Below are positions 49,022 to 57,327 of a stretch of DNA of 64,000 nt, in pieces. The stretch spans positions 62,001 through 126,000 of the forward strand of contig JAKSNH010000004.1 of the NCBI GenBank assembly GCA_024399955.1. The letters run 5' to 3'. Origin of the DNA: Paludibacteraceae bacterium (GTDB lineage: Bacteria; Bacteroidota; Bacteroidia; Bacteroidales; Paludibacteraceae). A model generated the notes under the pieces. It was given only the letters and a program-made list of their open reading frames with translations, was not told the origin of the DNA and did no database searches. Every line of letters begins with the position of its first letter. Position 1 is the stretch's first letter. Both the position numbers and the translations under genes were made by a program.

Positions 49022-50275
49022 ATGAATAAACAATCTCTTAACATTCCGGCTATTGCGGTAATGTATTTACTCTTCTTTATGATTGCCTTTGTGACCAACT
49101 TTGCAGGGTCTATGGGTATCATCCTTAAAAACCAGTATGCAGTGTCCAATGCCCTTACGCAATTAGGGTCGTTGGCTAACTTCTTGGCTTATGCCTGCAT
49201 GGGTATTCCTGCCGGTATGATTTTGCGCAGCAAGGGTTATAAATTTACGGCTATCACAGCAGTCTTAGTCGGATTATTGGGTGTTGGCATCCAATGGCTT
49301 AGTGGTACGGTTGGCGGCTTTGGTATGTACGTGTTAGGTGCATTCATCGCCGGCTTATCTATGTGCCTTCTCAATAGTGTTGTTAATCCGATGCTGAATA
49401 CGTTAGGCGGTGGTGGTAACTTAGGTAATCGTCTCCTTCAATTCGGTGGTGCTTGCAACTCTATTGGTGGCACTTTAGCTCCTATCTTATTAGGTTATTT
49501 GATTGGTGGCGAAATTGCTAAAGCGCAAGTTATGGATGCCGCTCCTGCTATGATGGTGGCAATGATTATCTTCTTAATTGCTTTCTTTGTGCTACTCTTT
49601 AGCCGTATTCCTGAGCCACATATCGAGACGCCGGAACAGCGTGAGGCTCGCTTGGCTAATCGTAGTGCTAATTCGCCTTGGCGTTTCCGTCACTTCGTAT
49701 TAGGCGCAATCGCAATCTTCCTCTATGTTGGCTTAGAGGTGGGTATCCCTAATATGGCTAATCTATACATGAGTAATCATCCATTAGTAGGTCCGGTGAT
49801 TGCCGGAACGATTGTCGGTCTTTATTGGATATCTATGATGGTGGGCCGTCTGTTAGGTGGCGCATTAGGCGGTAAAGTGTCTTCTCGCACTATGCTGATT
49901 GCAACTTGCGCGTTATGTATGGCTTTATTGATTACCATCATGCTCCTTCCCGAATCAGCTGTCATTCCTTTGGATAATGCACAACTGCCGGTATCGATGG
50001 TTTTGATGGTTCTGTGCGGATTATGCACTAGTGTGATGTGGGGATCTATCTTTAACCTCTCTGTGGAAGGTTTAGGTAATGCCACTCCGGCTGCATCAGG
50101 TATATTCATGACCTTCGTTTGTGGCGGTGGAATAATACCTTTCTTACAAGGCATAACCTCAGATTTCTTTGGTGGAGTAGGTAAGGCATACCTATTTAGT
50201 TATGTTCTCCTTATTGTCTGCCTGGTTTATATGCTGATGTACGCATTAGTATGGTCAAAAAACAAAAATAAATAA
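49022..50275 (+). CDS. Glucose/galactose MFS permease (FucP/GluP-like)
   Basis: 417 residues, twelve helices. It matches the fucose/glucose/galactose H+ symporter group: VTNFAGSMGIILKNQYAVSN, LNSVVNPMLNTLGGGGNLGN and LLQFGGACNSIGGTLAPILL. Encoded 5 bp before galK, which makes galactose the probable substrate. Inner membrane. First gene of a seven-gene run to ruvC. Confidence 0.88.
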   Translation: MNKQSLNIPAIAVMYLLFFMIAFVTNFAGSMGIILKNQYAVSNALTQLGSLANFLAYACMGIPAGMILRSKGYKFTAITAVLVGLLGVGIQWLSGTVGGFGMYVLGAFIAGLSMCLLNSVVNPMLNTLGGGGNLGNRLLQFGGACNSIGGTLAPILLGYLIGGEIAKAQVMDAAPAMMVAMIIFLIAFFVLLFSRIPEPHIETPEQREARLANRSANSPWRFRHFVLGAIAIFLYVGLEVGIPNMANLYMSNHPLVGPVIAGTIVGLYWISMMVGRLLGGALGGKVSSRTMLIATCALCMALLITIMLLPESAVIPLDNAQLPVSMVLMVLCGLCTSVMWGSIFNLSVEGLGNATPAASGIFMTFVCGGGIIPFLQGITSDFFGGVGKAYLFSYVLLIVCLVYMLMYALVWSKNKNK

Positions 50276-50280
50276 CTACT

Positions 50281-51366
50281 ATGGAAACAAAGGAACTTAA
50301 ACAAGCGTTTGAAAAGACGTATGGTAAACAACCGCAGGCTATCTATTTTGCCCCCGGTCGCGTCAATCTAATCGGAGAACATACCGATTATAATGGGGGA
50401 TATGTATTCCCTTGTGCTCTCAGTTTTGGTACGTACTTGCTATTGGCAGAGAATACCGATAATAAACTGCGTTTCCAAAGCCTGAATATCTCGGAGAATG
50501 TAGAAGTGTCCGTGTCAGATATTCATCCCTTGTCCAATCGTTGCTGGGCCAATTATCCTCTTGGCTGTATTGCCCAATATATCAATCGTGGCTTCCAACT
50601 CACCAAAGGCTATGACCTGCTTTTCTGGGGTAATGTGCCTGCCGGAGCCGGTTTAAGCAGTTCGGCTGCTATCGAAGTGGTTACTGCTTGTGCCTTTAAC
50701 GATGTGCTTGATGCTGGATATGACAAAACAGAATTCGCAAAAATAGGACAACTTAGCGAACATGAGTATGCCGGCGTTAACTGCGGTATCATGGACCAAT
50801 TCGCTTCGGCACAGGGCAAGAAAGACCATGCTATTTTCCTCAATTGCCAAACCTTGGAGTTCCAATTAGTTCCCGTTAAATTAGATGGCATCAAAGTGGT
50901 GATTGCCAATACTCATTCTCCACATAAATTGGATTCCGGCACCTACAACGACCGCGTTAAAGAAAGCCGCGAAGCATTGGCTAAAAAAGACTATACCAAT
51001 CCGCGTGCTAGGCACTTTATTTCCGAAGTGAAACGCACGACCGATGCCGTAGAAGCCTTGCAAAAAGGTGACATCGCGACCTTTGGTCAACTGATGAACC
51101 AAAGCCATGTGTCCTTGCGTGACGACTACGAAGTAACAGGTCCCGAATTGGATGCGATGGCCGAGGCTGCATGGAAAATTGACGGCGTCATCGGTAGCCG
51201 AATGACCGGCGGTGGATTTGGTGGATGCACCGTCTCCCTGGTTAAGGACGAAGCAATTCCAACGTTCATTGAGCAAGTTGGAAAAGAATACAAAGCCAAA
51301 ACAGGTCTAACAGCCGAATTCTATGTGGCTGAAATAGGAGACGGAGTGAAGAAAATTGACGATTAA
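50281..51366 (+). CDS. galK: Galactokinase
   Basis: 361 residues, GHMP kinase. Galactokinase signature GRVNLIGEHTDYNGGYVFP, ATP loop GNVPAGAGLSSSAAIEV and motif 3 MTGGGFGGCTVSLV. It phosphorylates alpha-D-galactose at C1 with ATP, the first Leloir step; galT and galE are not in this window. Confidence 0.95.
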   Translation: METKELKQAFEKTYGKQPQAIYFAPGRVNLIGEHTDYNGGYVFPCALSFGTYLLLAENTDNKLRFQSLNISENVEVSVSDIHPLSNRCWANYPLGCIAQYINRGFQLTKGYDLLFWGNVPAGAGLSSSAAIEVVTACAFNDVLDAGYDKTEFAKIGQLSEHEYAGVNCGIMDQFASAQGKKDHAIFLNCQTLEFQLVPVKLDGIKVVIANTHSPHKLDSGTYNDRVKESREALAKKDYTNPRARHFISEVKRTTDAVEALQKGDIATFGQLMNQSHVSLRDDYEVTGPELDAMAEAAWKIDGVIGSRMTGGGFGGCTVSLVKDEAIPTFIEQVGKEYKAKTGLTAEFYVAEIGDGVKKIDD

Positions 51367-51375
51367 CAATGCACG

Positions 51376-52374
51376 ATGAAACAGATTAGAACCATTACCC
51401 TTTACGGCGGTCAAGGCTTGACGGCAGAGATTAGTAACTATGGCGCTAAACTGCTACGCTTGATTGTGCCTAATCAGCAAGGCGAGAAAAAAGACATTGT
51501 GCTGGGCTTCAAGACTATTGAGGAATGGCAGCAAAAAGAAACGTACTTCAATGCCATTATTGGTCGCTATGCCAATCGCATCAAGGATGGACGCTTTAGC
51601 ATAGATGGTAAGTCTTATCAACTGCCCATCAATAATGGCACCAATGCCCTACATGGCGGAGTAAGTGGTTTTAATGAGAAAATATGGGATATAGTCGGAC
51701 AAACGCGTCATAGTGTTAGTTTGCATTATCGCGCTTCAGATGGCGAAGAAAACTATCCGGGTAACTTGGATGTTTATGTCACCTATATGCTCACGAAAGA
51801 CAATGCACTCTCTATCCAGTTTGAGGCCAAGACCGACCAACCCACTATCGTTGGCTTTACTAATCATGCTTACTTTAATCTAGCGGGCGAAGGTAGTGGT
51901 TCGGTTAGAGACCATATATTGCAGGTTTTCGCGGACCAATACACACCATTTGATGATACCGCTTGCCCTACCGGTGAAATCCAGCCTGTTGACCATACTC
52001 CGATGGACTTTAGGCAGCCCGTTCGGGTTGGCGACCGCATCGATGACCCGTTCTTCGCTCCCGGCAGAGGCATAGATAATAACTGGGTGCTGCGTAAGGC
52101 TAATCAGACTAACCATGAACCGGAATTGGCTGCTGTTGTTGAGGCTGATGGACGCACCATGCAGGTTTGGACTACGATGCCAGGATTGCAAGTCTATACC
52201 GGCAACTGGATTGAACAAAACGAAGGCAAGTCCGGCACTACTTACGACGTGCAACATGCTATCTGCTTGGAAGCCCAGAACTTCCCCGATAGCCCGAATC
52301 ATCCTAACTTCCCTAATGCTATCTTGCGTCCGGGAGAAGTGTATTATGAACGTACAGCCTATAAATTTATCTAA
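51376..52374 (+). CDS. galM: Aldose 1-epimerase (galactose mutarotase)
   Basis: 332 residues. Family motifs GRYANRIKDGRFSIDGKSYQ, LHGGVSGFNEKIWDI (His), GFTNHAYFNLAGEGSG (His) and the C-terminal CLEAQNFPDSPNHPNFPNA, where the Glu is the catalytic base. It supplies alpha-galactose to GalK. No signal peptide, so cytoplasmic. Follows galK by 9 bp and is followed 1 bp later by the galactanase start. Confidence 0.93.
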   Translation: MKQIRTITLYGGQGLTAEISNYGAKLLRLIVPNQQGEKKDIVLGFKTIEEWQQKETYFNAIIGRYANRIKDGRFSIDGKSYQLPINNGTNALHGGVSGFNEKIWDIVGQTRHSVSLHYRASDGEENYPGNLDVYVTYMLTKDNALSIQFEAKTDQPTIVGFTNHAYFNLAGEGSGSVRDHILQVFADQYTPFDDTACPTGEIQPVDHTPMDFRQPVRVGDRIDDPFFAPGRGIDNNWVLRKANQTNHEPELAAVVEADGRTMQVWTTMPGLQVYTGNWIEQNEGKSGTTYDVQHAICLEAQNFPDSPNHPNFPNAILRPGEVYYERTAYKFI

Positions 52375-52375
52375 T

Positions 52376-53464
52376 ATGAAACACCCCCTTTTGATGACTT
52401 TAATCCTTGTCTCACTATGTGCTTGCAAGGAGAATAAATCGGACGTTGAACCGGTAGATCCTTATATTCCTGCGCCGGTTGGCAGCTATGCCAAAGGTGC
52501 TGATTGCTCCTGGTTAACCGAACAAGAGCAGGATAACGTCCTTTTCTATGATGGTGAAGGTAAGGCTACCGAGTGTATGCGCCTAATGCGCGATTCAGGT
52601 ATGAACAGTGTGCGCCTGCGCGTCTTTGTCAATCATTCAACAGGGTGGTGTAACGCCCCCGATGTGCTCGTTAAAGCCAAACGTGCCGCTGACCTCAAAC
52701 TGCGTGTCATGATTGATTTCCACTACTCGGACTATTTCGCAGACCCCGGTAAGCAATACACACCTGAGGCATGGACAACCTGCACTATTGACCAACTATG
52801 TGATTCCGTCGCACAACATACTACCTTCGTCCTGCAACAACTCAAGCAAATAGGTGTCACCCCGGAATGGGTGCAAGTAGGCAACGAAACAAGGAACGGT
52901 ATGTTATGGCCCTTAGGACAATTATGGACTGAACAAGGAGATACCAAGGATGGTTGGAAAAACTACGCCCGAATGACCGCTGTGGGCTATGATGCCGTCA
53001 AGAGCGTCTTCCCAGATGCCAAGGTCATCGTGCATATCGACAACGCCTACGAGAATAATAACTGGTTCTTCCGCAAGATGAAACAGAATGGCGGTAAGTT
53101 CGACATCATCGGATTAAGCCATTATCCCATGATGTACGAATGGTCGCATAAATACTGGCCGGAGATGAACGAACTGGCGGAACAGAACATCAAACTGCTG
53201 CATAGCGAGTTTAACTGCCCCATCATGTTGTGCGAAATAGGTACACTATCCGCTAATGTACCAGGTGCTACCCAAGTGATGACCGATATTCGTAAACGCT
53301 TGGATGCGCTGGATTACTTTGCCGGTATATTCTATTGGGAACCCCAAGTGTATAACAACTGGAAACCTGCCGAATACATCAAAGATGGCTGGGGAGCCTA
53401 TAACATGGGTGCTTTTACATCCAAAGGCACGATGAATAATGCGTTAATTACTTTGTGGAAATGA
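52376..53464 (+). CDS. GH53 endo-beta-1,4-galactanase lipoprotein
   Basis: 362 residues from the ATG at 52376, directly after the galM stop. Lipobox LMTLILVSLCACKENK indicates a surface or periplasmic lipoprotein. GH53 features: AKGADCSWLTEQEQDNVLFY, MNSVRLRVFVNHSTGW, RVMIDFHYSDYFADPGKQYT, acid/base Glu in WVQVGNETRNGMLWP and nucleophile Glu in IMLCEIGT. It cuts beta-1,4-galactan side chains of pectin or type I arabinogalactan into oligosaccharides. This gene defines the substrate of the locus. Confidence 0.93.
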   Translation: MKHPLLMTLILVSLCACKENKSDVEPVDPYIPAPVGSYAKGADCSWLTEQEQDNVLFYDGEGKATECMRLMRDSGMNSVRLRVFVNHSTGWCNAPDVLVKAKRAADLKLRVMIDFHYSDYFADPGKQYTPEAWTTCTIDQLCDSVAQHTTFVLQQLKQIGVTPEWVQVGNETRNGMLWPLGQLWTEQGDTKDGWKNYARMTAVGYDAVKSVFPDAKVIVHIDNAYENNNWFFRKMKQNGGKFDIIGLSHYPMMYEWSHKYWPEMNELAEQNIKLLHSEFNCPIMLCEIGTLSANVPGATQVMTDIRKRLDALDYFAGIFYWEPQVYNNWKPAEYIKDGWGAYNMGAFTSKGTMNNALITLWK

Positions 53465-55878
53465 GTCTGATAGCTACCATACTTACCCTCCTTACTTCCT
53501 GGCAGTTCGCCATGGAAAGTCAGCCTCATCAGATGCCTCAAACTGCCTGGCAGTCGGTGTCTGTGCCCCATGATTGGGCGATTACTACGCCGTTTGATCG
53601 CCAAAACGACTTGCAGCAAGTCACCATCGTACAGAATGGTGAAACCAAGCCTTCTTGGAAAACAGGACGAAGTGGCGGACTCAACTGGATGGGTGCAGCA
53701 TGGTACAAGACCCAAGTGACATTGCCTATTGTGTCGCAAGATAGCGTTTACTATCTACTGTTCGATGGGGCTATGTCCCGCGCCGAGGTGTATGTAAATG
53801 ACCAGAAAGTCATGTCATGGCCTTATGGCTACAATAGTTTTTATGTGGATATAACCCCTTATCTGCGTCCGCAAAATACCATCGCTGTGCGTTTGGAAAA
53901 CCTGCCAGAACAAAGTCGCTGGTACCCTGGAGCCGGTTTATATCGTAATGTGCATTGGATTAGCAAGGCTCGCACCCATATCCCCATTTGGGGCACATCA
54001 TTCGTGACTTTGTCTGCCGATTCGTCCTCTGCCGTCATATCGGCCTCCATAACGGTGCAGAATGCCACGCCCCAAACACGCGTACAAACCGATATCCTGT
54101 ACCAAAACGAAGTGGTGGCTACTATTCAAGGCTTACAAGGACAAACCCAAATAAATAAACCTCTATTATGGTCGCCTCAGACTCCTTATTTATATATCGC
54201 ACGCACAACCGTTTGGAATGGAGAGCAACAAGTGGATCGGCAGGAGACTGCCATCGGAATACGAACTATTTCGTACCTGCCTAATCAAGGCTTTGCGCTC
54301 AATGGACAAAGACGTAAATTCCAAGGTGTATGTCTGCATCATGACTTAGGACCCTTAGGCGCTGCCGTGAATAAAGATGCGTTGCGTCACCAATTAACTC
54401 TGCTCAAAGAAATGGGATGTGATGCCGTTCGTACAACCCATAACATGCCGGCTCCCGAACTAGTTGAACTATGCGATCAAATGGGACTAATGCTGGTCGT
54501 AGAGTCCTTTGATGTATGGAAATATGCCAAGTGCAAAAACGACTATTCAACGTTCTTTAACGATTGGGCTGAACGAGATATAGTTAATATGATTCGCCAT
54601 TATCGCAACTCCCCTGCTGTAGTGATGTGGAGCGTTGGTAATGAGGTCTGGGACCAAGTCCAAGTTGGCGGAGAAATCACGGCTCAGTACTTGCAGGCGA
54701 TATGCCACCGCGAGGACCCCACACGCCCCCTTACGTGTGGTATGGATCAGGTCAAAGATGTGATTTATAACGGTTTTGCACCTGTCTTTGATGTGCCTGG
54801 ATTCAACTACCGCACCTCACGTTATGTGGAGGCCAACCGTCAAATGCCCAATAAACTGATTTTAGGCAGCGAAACAGCCTCCACCGTATCTTCTCGCGGT
54901 ACCTACCACTATCCTGTTGTCATACAACCTGATGCTATCCATGCTGACCGCCAAAGCAGTGGTTACGACGTGGAGTATTGCGCTTGGTCAGGACTGCCGG
55001 ACCAGGATTTTCAGTTGCAGGACGATTATGATTGGACCATTGGTCAGTTTGTATGGACCGGCATTGATTACCTTGGTGAGCCTTCCCCTTACGACACCGA
55101 TGCTTGGCCTGCACATAGTTCGTATTTCGGCATCATTGACCTCGCTTCTCTGCCTAAAGACCGCTATTACCTCTATTGCTCGCAGTGGAATAAACAGCAA
55201 CCAACGCTGCATGTCTTACCCCACTGGACACATCCCGATAGAGTGGGAGAGATAACCCCAGTCTATGTCTATACCTCCTATCCCTCTGCCGAACTGTTTG
55301 TCAATGGCGTTAGTCAAGGAAAACTGCGTTTTGCTACAGCCTCCGAAGCCGCTCGTCTCGCACAAGGCGAAGTGATTGAAGGTGTGAGTTCAATGCCGAC
55401 TGTTGGACAGTTTGATATACCTGCTTGGGGCAGCGCTCCACGACCCGAATTACTTACGCGATACCGACTTATGTGGCCTAATGTGACCTACCAACCTGGC
55501 GAAATACGCGTGGTGGCTTATAACGAACAAGACCAACCGGTGGCTCAACAAACCATTCAGACGGCCTCCCAACCTTACGCCTTACAAGTAGAGTGGGCTA
55601 ACCAAAACGAACCCACCCAAACCAACCTGCGTTACCTCACTGTTCGCGCCGTGGATAAGAAGGGCAACCTATGCCCTAATGCCGATAATATAGTTACGTT
55701 AACGCCCCAAAATGTGCGCTTCATAGGAGCAGCCAATGGCGACCCGACATGCCTCTATCCCATGCAGCAACCTACTATGCCGCTCTTCCACGGACAAGCT
55801 ACTTTTATTGTGCAATGGCAGCCTAAAGGCAAGGTTACTCTAACCGCCGATAAACTGAAAAAATGTGTTGTTAAATGA
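53461..55878 (+). CDS. GH2 beta-galactosidase
   Basis: 805 residues from the ATG at 53461 (ATGA overlap with GH53). Sugar-binding domain (VSVPHDWAITTPFDRQ), Ig-like domain and a TIM barrel with RRKFQGVCLHHDLGPLGAAV, acid/base Glu in VVMWSVGNEVWDQ and nucleophile Glu in LILGSETASTVSSRG, then the DUF4982/invasin-like C-terminal domains. It should release galactose from the ends of galacto-oligosaccharides. The N-terminus is only weakly hydrophobic (MSLIATILTLLTSWQFAME) and runs at once into the catalytic fold, so export is uncertain. Confidence 0.92.
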   Translation: MSLIATILTLLTSWQFAMESQPHQMPQTAWQSVSVPHDWAITTPFDRQNDLQQVTIVQNGETKPSWKTGRSGGLNWMGAAWYKTQVTLPIVSQDSVYYLLFDGAMSRAEVYVNDQKVMSWPYGYNSFYVDITPYLRPQNTIAVRLENLPEQSRWYPGAGLYRNVHWISKARTHIPIWGTSFVTLSADSSSAVISASITVQNATPQTRVQTDILYQNEVVATIQGLQGQTQINKPLLWSPQTPYLYIARTTVWNGEQQVDRQETAIGIRTISYLPNQGFALNGQRRKFQGVCLHHDLGPLGAAVNKDALRHQLTLLKEMGCDAVRTTHNMPAPELVELCDQMGLMLVVESFDVWKYAKCKNDYSTFFNDWAERDIVNMIRHYRNSPAVVMWSVGNEVWDQVQVGGEITAQYLQAICHREDPTRPLTCGMDQVKDVIYNGFAPVFDVPGFNYRTSRYVEANRQMPNKLILGSETASTVSSRGTYHYPVVIQPDAIHADRQSSGYDVEYCAWSGLPDQDFQLQDDYDWTIGQFVWTGIDYLGEPSPYDTDAWPAHSSYFGIIDLASLPKDRYYLYCSQWNKQQPTLHVLPHWTHPDRVGEITPVYVYTSYPSAELFVNGVSQGKLRFATASEAARLAQGEVIEGVSSMPTVGQFDIPAWGSAPRPELLTRYRLMWPNVTYQPGEIRVVAYNEQDQPVAQQTIQTASQPYALQVEWANQNEPTQTNLRYLTVRAVDKKGNLCPNADNIVTLTPQNVRFIGAANGDPTCLYPMQQPTMPLFHGQATFIVQWQPKGKVTLTADKLKKCVVK

Positions 55879-56189
55879 ATATAGACTGGAAAAAAATATG
55901 GGACATCCTTAATCAATGGGTGCTGAATAAGTACGTGCTGACTCTGATTATCTTCGGAGTTATTCTGCTCTTTGTTGGCGAACAAAGTGTTATTAAGGAC
56001 CTGCGTCGCTATCGCCAGATTAACCAGGCCGAAGAGGCTATTGAAGAGGCTGATCATGCTATCCAAAAAGCCCAGCATCAACTTCAAATGCTCAACCATA
56101 AGGATAGCCTTGAACGCTTTGCACGCGAAGAGTATTACATGCATAATGCTAACGAAGACGTTTATATGGTAGATGAGGAGGATGAGTGA
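55875..56189 (+). CDS. FtsB/DivIC septum formation protein
   Basis: 104 residues: one membrane helix (YVLTLIIFGVILLFVGEQS) followed by a coiled coil (INQAEEAIEEADHAIQKAQ) and an acidic end. This is the form of FtsB/DivIC, a bitopic divisome protein acting with FtsL and FtsQ. LERFAREEYYMHNANEDVYM is the typical C-terminal motif. It overlaps the GH2 stop by 4 bp, so it is read with the galactan genes. Confidence 0.88.
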   Translation: MNIDWKKIWDILNQWVLNKYVLTLIIFGVILLFVGEQSVIKDLRRYRQINQAEEAIEEADHAIQKAQHQLQMLNHKDSLERFAREEYYMHNANEDVYMVDEEDE

Positions 56190-56809
56190 TGATAGATAAA
56201 TTGGTAAACGAACACCTTATTTTAGGCGTTGACCCGGGAACGCTCTTTATGGGATACGCCCTGCTCAAGACCGTCGGTTCCAAAACCGAAGTGGTCACAT
56301 TTGGCGTCAAGGATGTGCATAAATTAGAAGACCAATATGCTCGACTTCAGCAGGAATTTTTCTTCTTGCAGGAACTGATTGACCAATACCATCCTACTGA
56401 ATTGGCCATCGAGACCCAGTTCGTGGATAAGAACCCACAAACGATGATTAAGATTGTGCACGCCCAAGGAGTGGCTATCGCCGCGGCACTCAGTCGTGAC
56501 CTGCCCATCAATGAGTATAGTCCCATGAAAATCAAAATGGCTATCACCGGTAATGGACATTCTACCAAACAGCAGGTGGCAGATATGCTATTCCGAATGC
56601 TCAAGATGGACGAAACTCAACGACCTAAGAAACTGGACGCTACCGACGCACTCGGTATTGCTTACTGCCATTTCTTGCAGTTAGGTCTGCCTCTGAAGGA
56701 AAAAGGGGCTAAGAACTGGACTGCTTTTGCAAAGCAAAAAGGTCTCGTAGATAAAGGCCTTACCGGACCTAACCAAAAACTATTAGCTGCCCTTTCTGCA
56801 AAAAAATAA
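56189..56809 (+). CDS. ruvC: Holliday junction resolvase RuvC
   Basis: 206 residues from the ATG at 56189, sharing one base with the ftsB stop; a GTG one codon earlier is possible. Catalytic acids: Asp in ILGVDPGTLFMGYAL, Glu in LAIETQFVDKNPQTMIK and the Asp pair in KKLDATDALGIAYCH. It resolves Holliday junctions with RuvAB. The C-terminal 40 residues (KNWTAFAKQKGLVDKGLTG) are an extra beyond the enterobacterial length, common in Bacteroidota. Confidence 0.93.
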   Translation: MIDKLVNEHLILGVDPGTLFMGYALLKTVGSKTEVVTFGVKDVHKLEDQYARLQQEFFFLQELIDQYHPTELAIETQFVDKNPQTMIKIVHAQGVAIAAALSRDLPINEYSPMKIKMAITGNGHSTKQQVADMLFRMLKMDETQRPKKLDATDALGIAYCHFLQLGLPLKEKGAKNWTAFAKQKGLVDKGLTGPNQKLLAALSAKK

Positions 56810-56818
56810 TGAAATAAA

Positions 56819-56850
56819 TTTGCATATTCCAATTTTTTGTTGTAATTTTG
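56819..56850 (+). promoter_or_regulatory. Promoter of the ferredoxin gene
   Basis: TTTG (56819-56822), 20-bp spacer, TAATTTTG (56843-56850). It lies 150 bp before the ferredoxin start, leaving a long leader. Confidence 0.75.
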
Positions 56851-56856
56851 CACTCG

Positions 56857-57003
56857 ATTTAATAATAATCCCCTCCGCTCTAAATATTTAACGGGGTCCC
56901 CAAAAGCTCGTAAGAGGTTGTGGGGAGAGTGGAGGCCCAAGTCGCCTGCTGATTTAATGAATATGGTATCAGCCCTTGCGAACTTGGTGCCGAACACGAA
57001 ATT
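56857..57003 (+). promoter_or_regulatory. Structured leader RNA of the ferredoxin gene
   Basis: About 147 nt with two strong hairpin domains. Domain 1: CCTCCGCTCT (56872-56881) pairs with AGAGTGGAGG (56926-56935), ten pairs with one G-U, enclosing a GGGG/CCCC element. Domain 2: CCAAGT (56937-56942) pairs with ACTTGG (56982-56987), and inside it GCTGAT (56948-56953) with ATCAGC (56968-56973). The two domains are adjacent, and the second ends 16 nt before the ATG. No small ORF is evident. It could be a cis-regulatory RNA or a small RNA; it fits no class I recognise. Confidence 0.55.
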
Positions 57004-57168
57004 ATGGCTTATAAGATTTCAGAAGATTGTATCGCCTGTGGCACCTGTAAAGATGAGTGCCCGATGGGAGCTATTTCCGAAGGCGATCGTTACAGCATTG
57101 ATCCGGACATCTGCGTAGAATGCGGAACATGTGCGGATGTTTGCCCAAGCGGCGCAATTTCTAAATAA
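57004..57168 (+). CDS. 2[4Fe-4S] ferredoxin
   Basis: 54 residues, clostridial type. Two cluster motifs: CIACGTCKDECP (first three Cys plus CP) and CVECGTCADVCP. The start is the ATG at 57004 (MAYKISEDCIACGTCKDECP); the stop is at 57166-57168. It is a low-potential one-electron carrier, the natural link between NifJ (58582) and the Rnf complex (RnfB at 17777), both encoded here. It has its own promoter, leader and terminator, so it is a single-gene unit, as expected for a very abundant protein. Confidence 0.95.
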   Translation: MAYKISEDCIACGTCKDECPMGAISEGDRYSIDPDICVECGTCADVCPSGAISK

Positions 57169-57186
57169 ATTGCAATGTTGTACAAA

Positions 57187-57222
57187 AGCTGTCTAACCTC
57201 ACCGTTAGACAGCTTTTTTTTA
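57187..57222 (+). terminator. Intrinsic terminator of the ferredoxin gene
   Basis: AGCTGTCTAAC (57187-57197) and GTTAGACAGCT (57204-57214) form a perfect 11-bp stem with a 6-base loop, followed by a run of eight or nine T. It lies 18 bp after the stop. Confidence 0.95.
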
Positions 57223-57260
57223 TCTATAGAAACATTTTTTTGAAAAAAATGTCAAATCCA

Positions 57261-57292
57261 CTTGCGAATTCCAAAAAAATTTTGTAATTTTG
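57261..57292 (+). promoter_or_regulatory. Promoter of the second AAA/DUF4143 gene
   Basis: CTTG (57261-57264), 20-bp spacer, TAATTTTG (57285-57292), about 30 bp before the ATG at 57328. It may also serve nifJ downstream, for which I see no separate promoter. Confidence 0.7.
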
Positions 57293-57327
57293 CAGCCGAT
57301 TTTGTTTAATGCCCAAAAAGTTGGAAC

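Noticed and set aside
52281..52322. NFPDSPNHPNFPNA in GalM as another coding repeat insertion
   Set aside because: This Pro/Asn motif is a normal conserved part of aldose epimerases, including the catalytic region, and the DNA shows no exact period.
52115..52375. Longer N-terminus for the GH53 gene inside galM
   Set aside because: The ATG at 52376 gives a perfect lipoprotein signal peptide directly; the upstream part is the shifted galM frame.
56857..57003. 6S RNA, SRP RNA or tmRNA in the ferredoxin leader
   Set aside because: Two adjacent hairpins do not match the single long rod of 6S RNA, and the conserved SRP and tmRNA core sequences are not visible.
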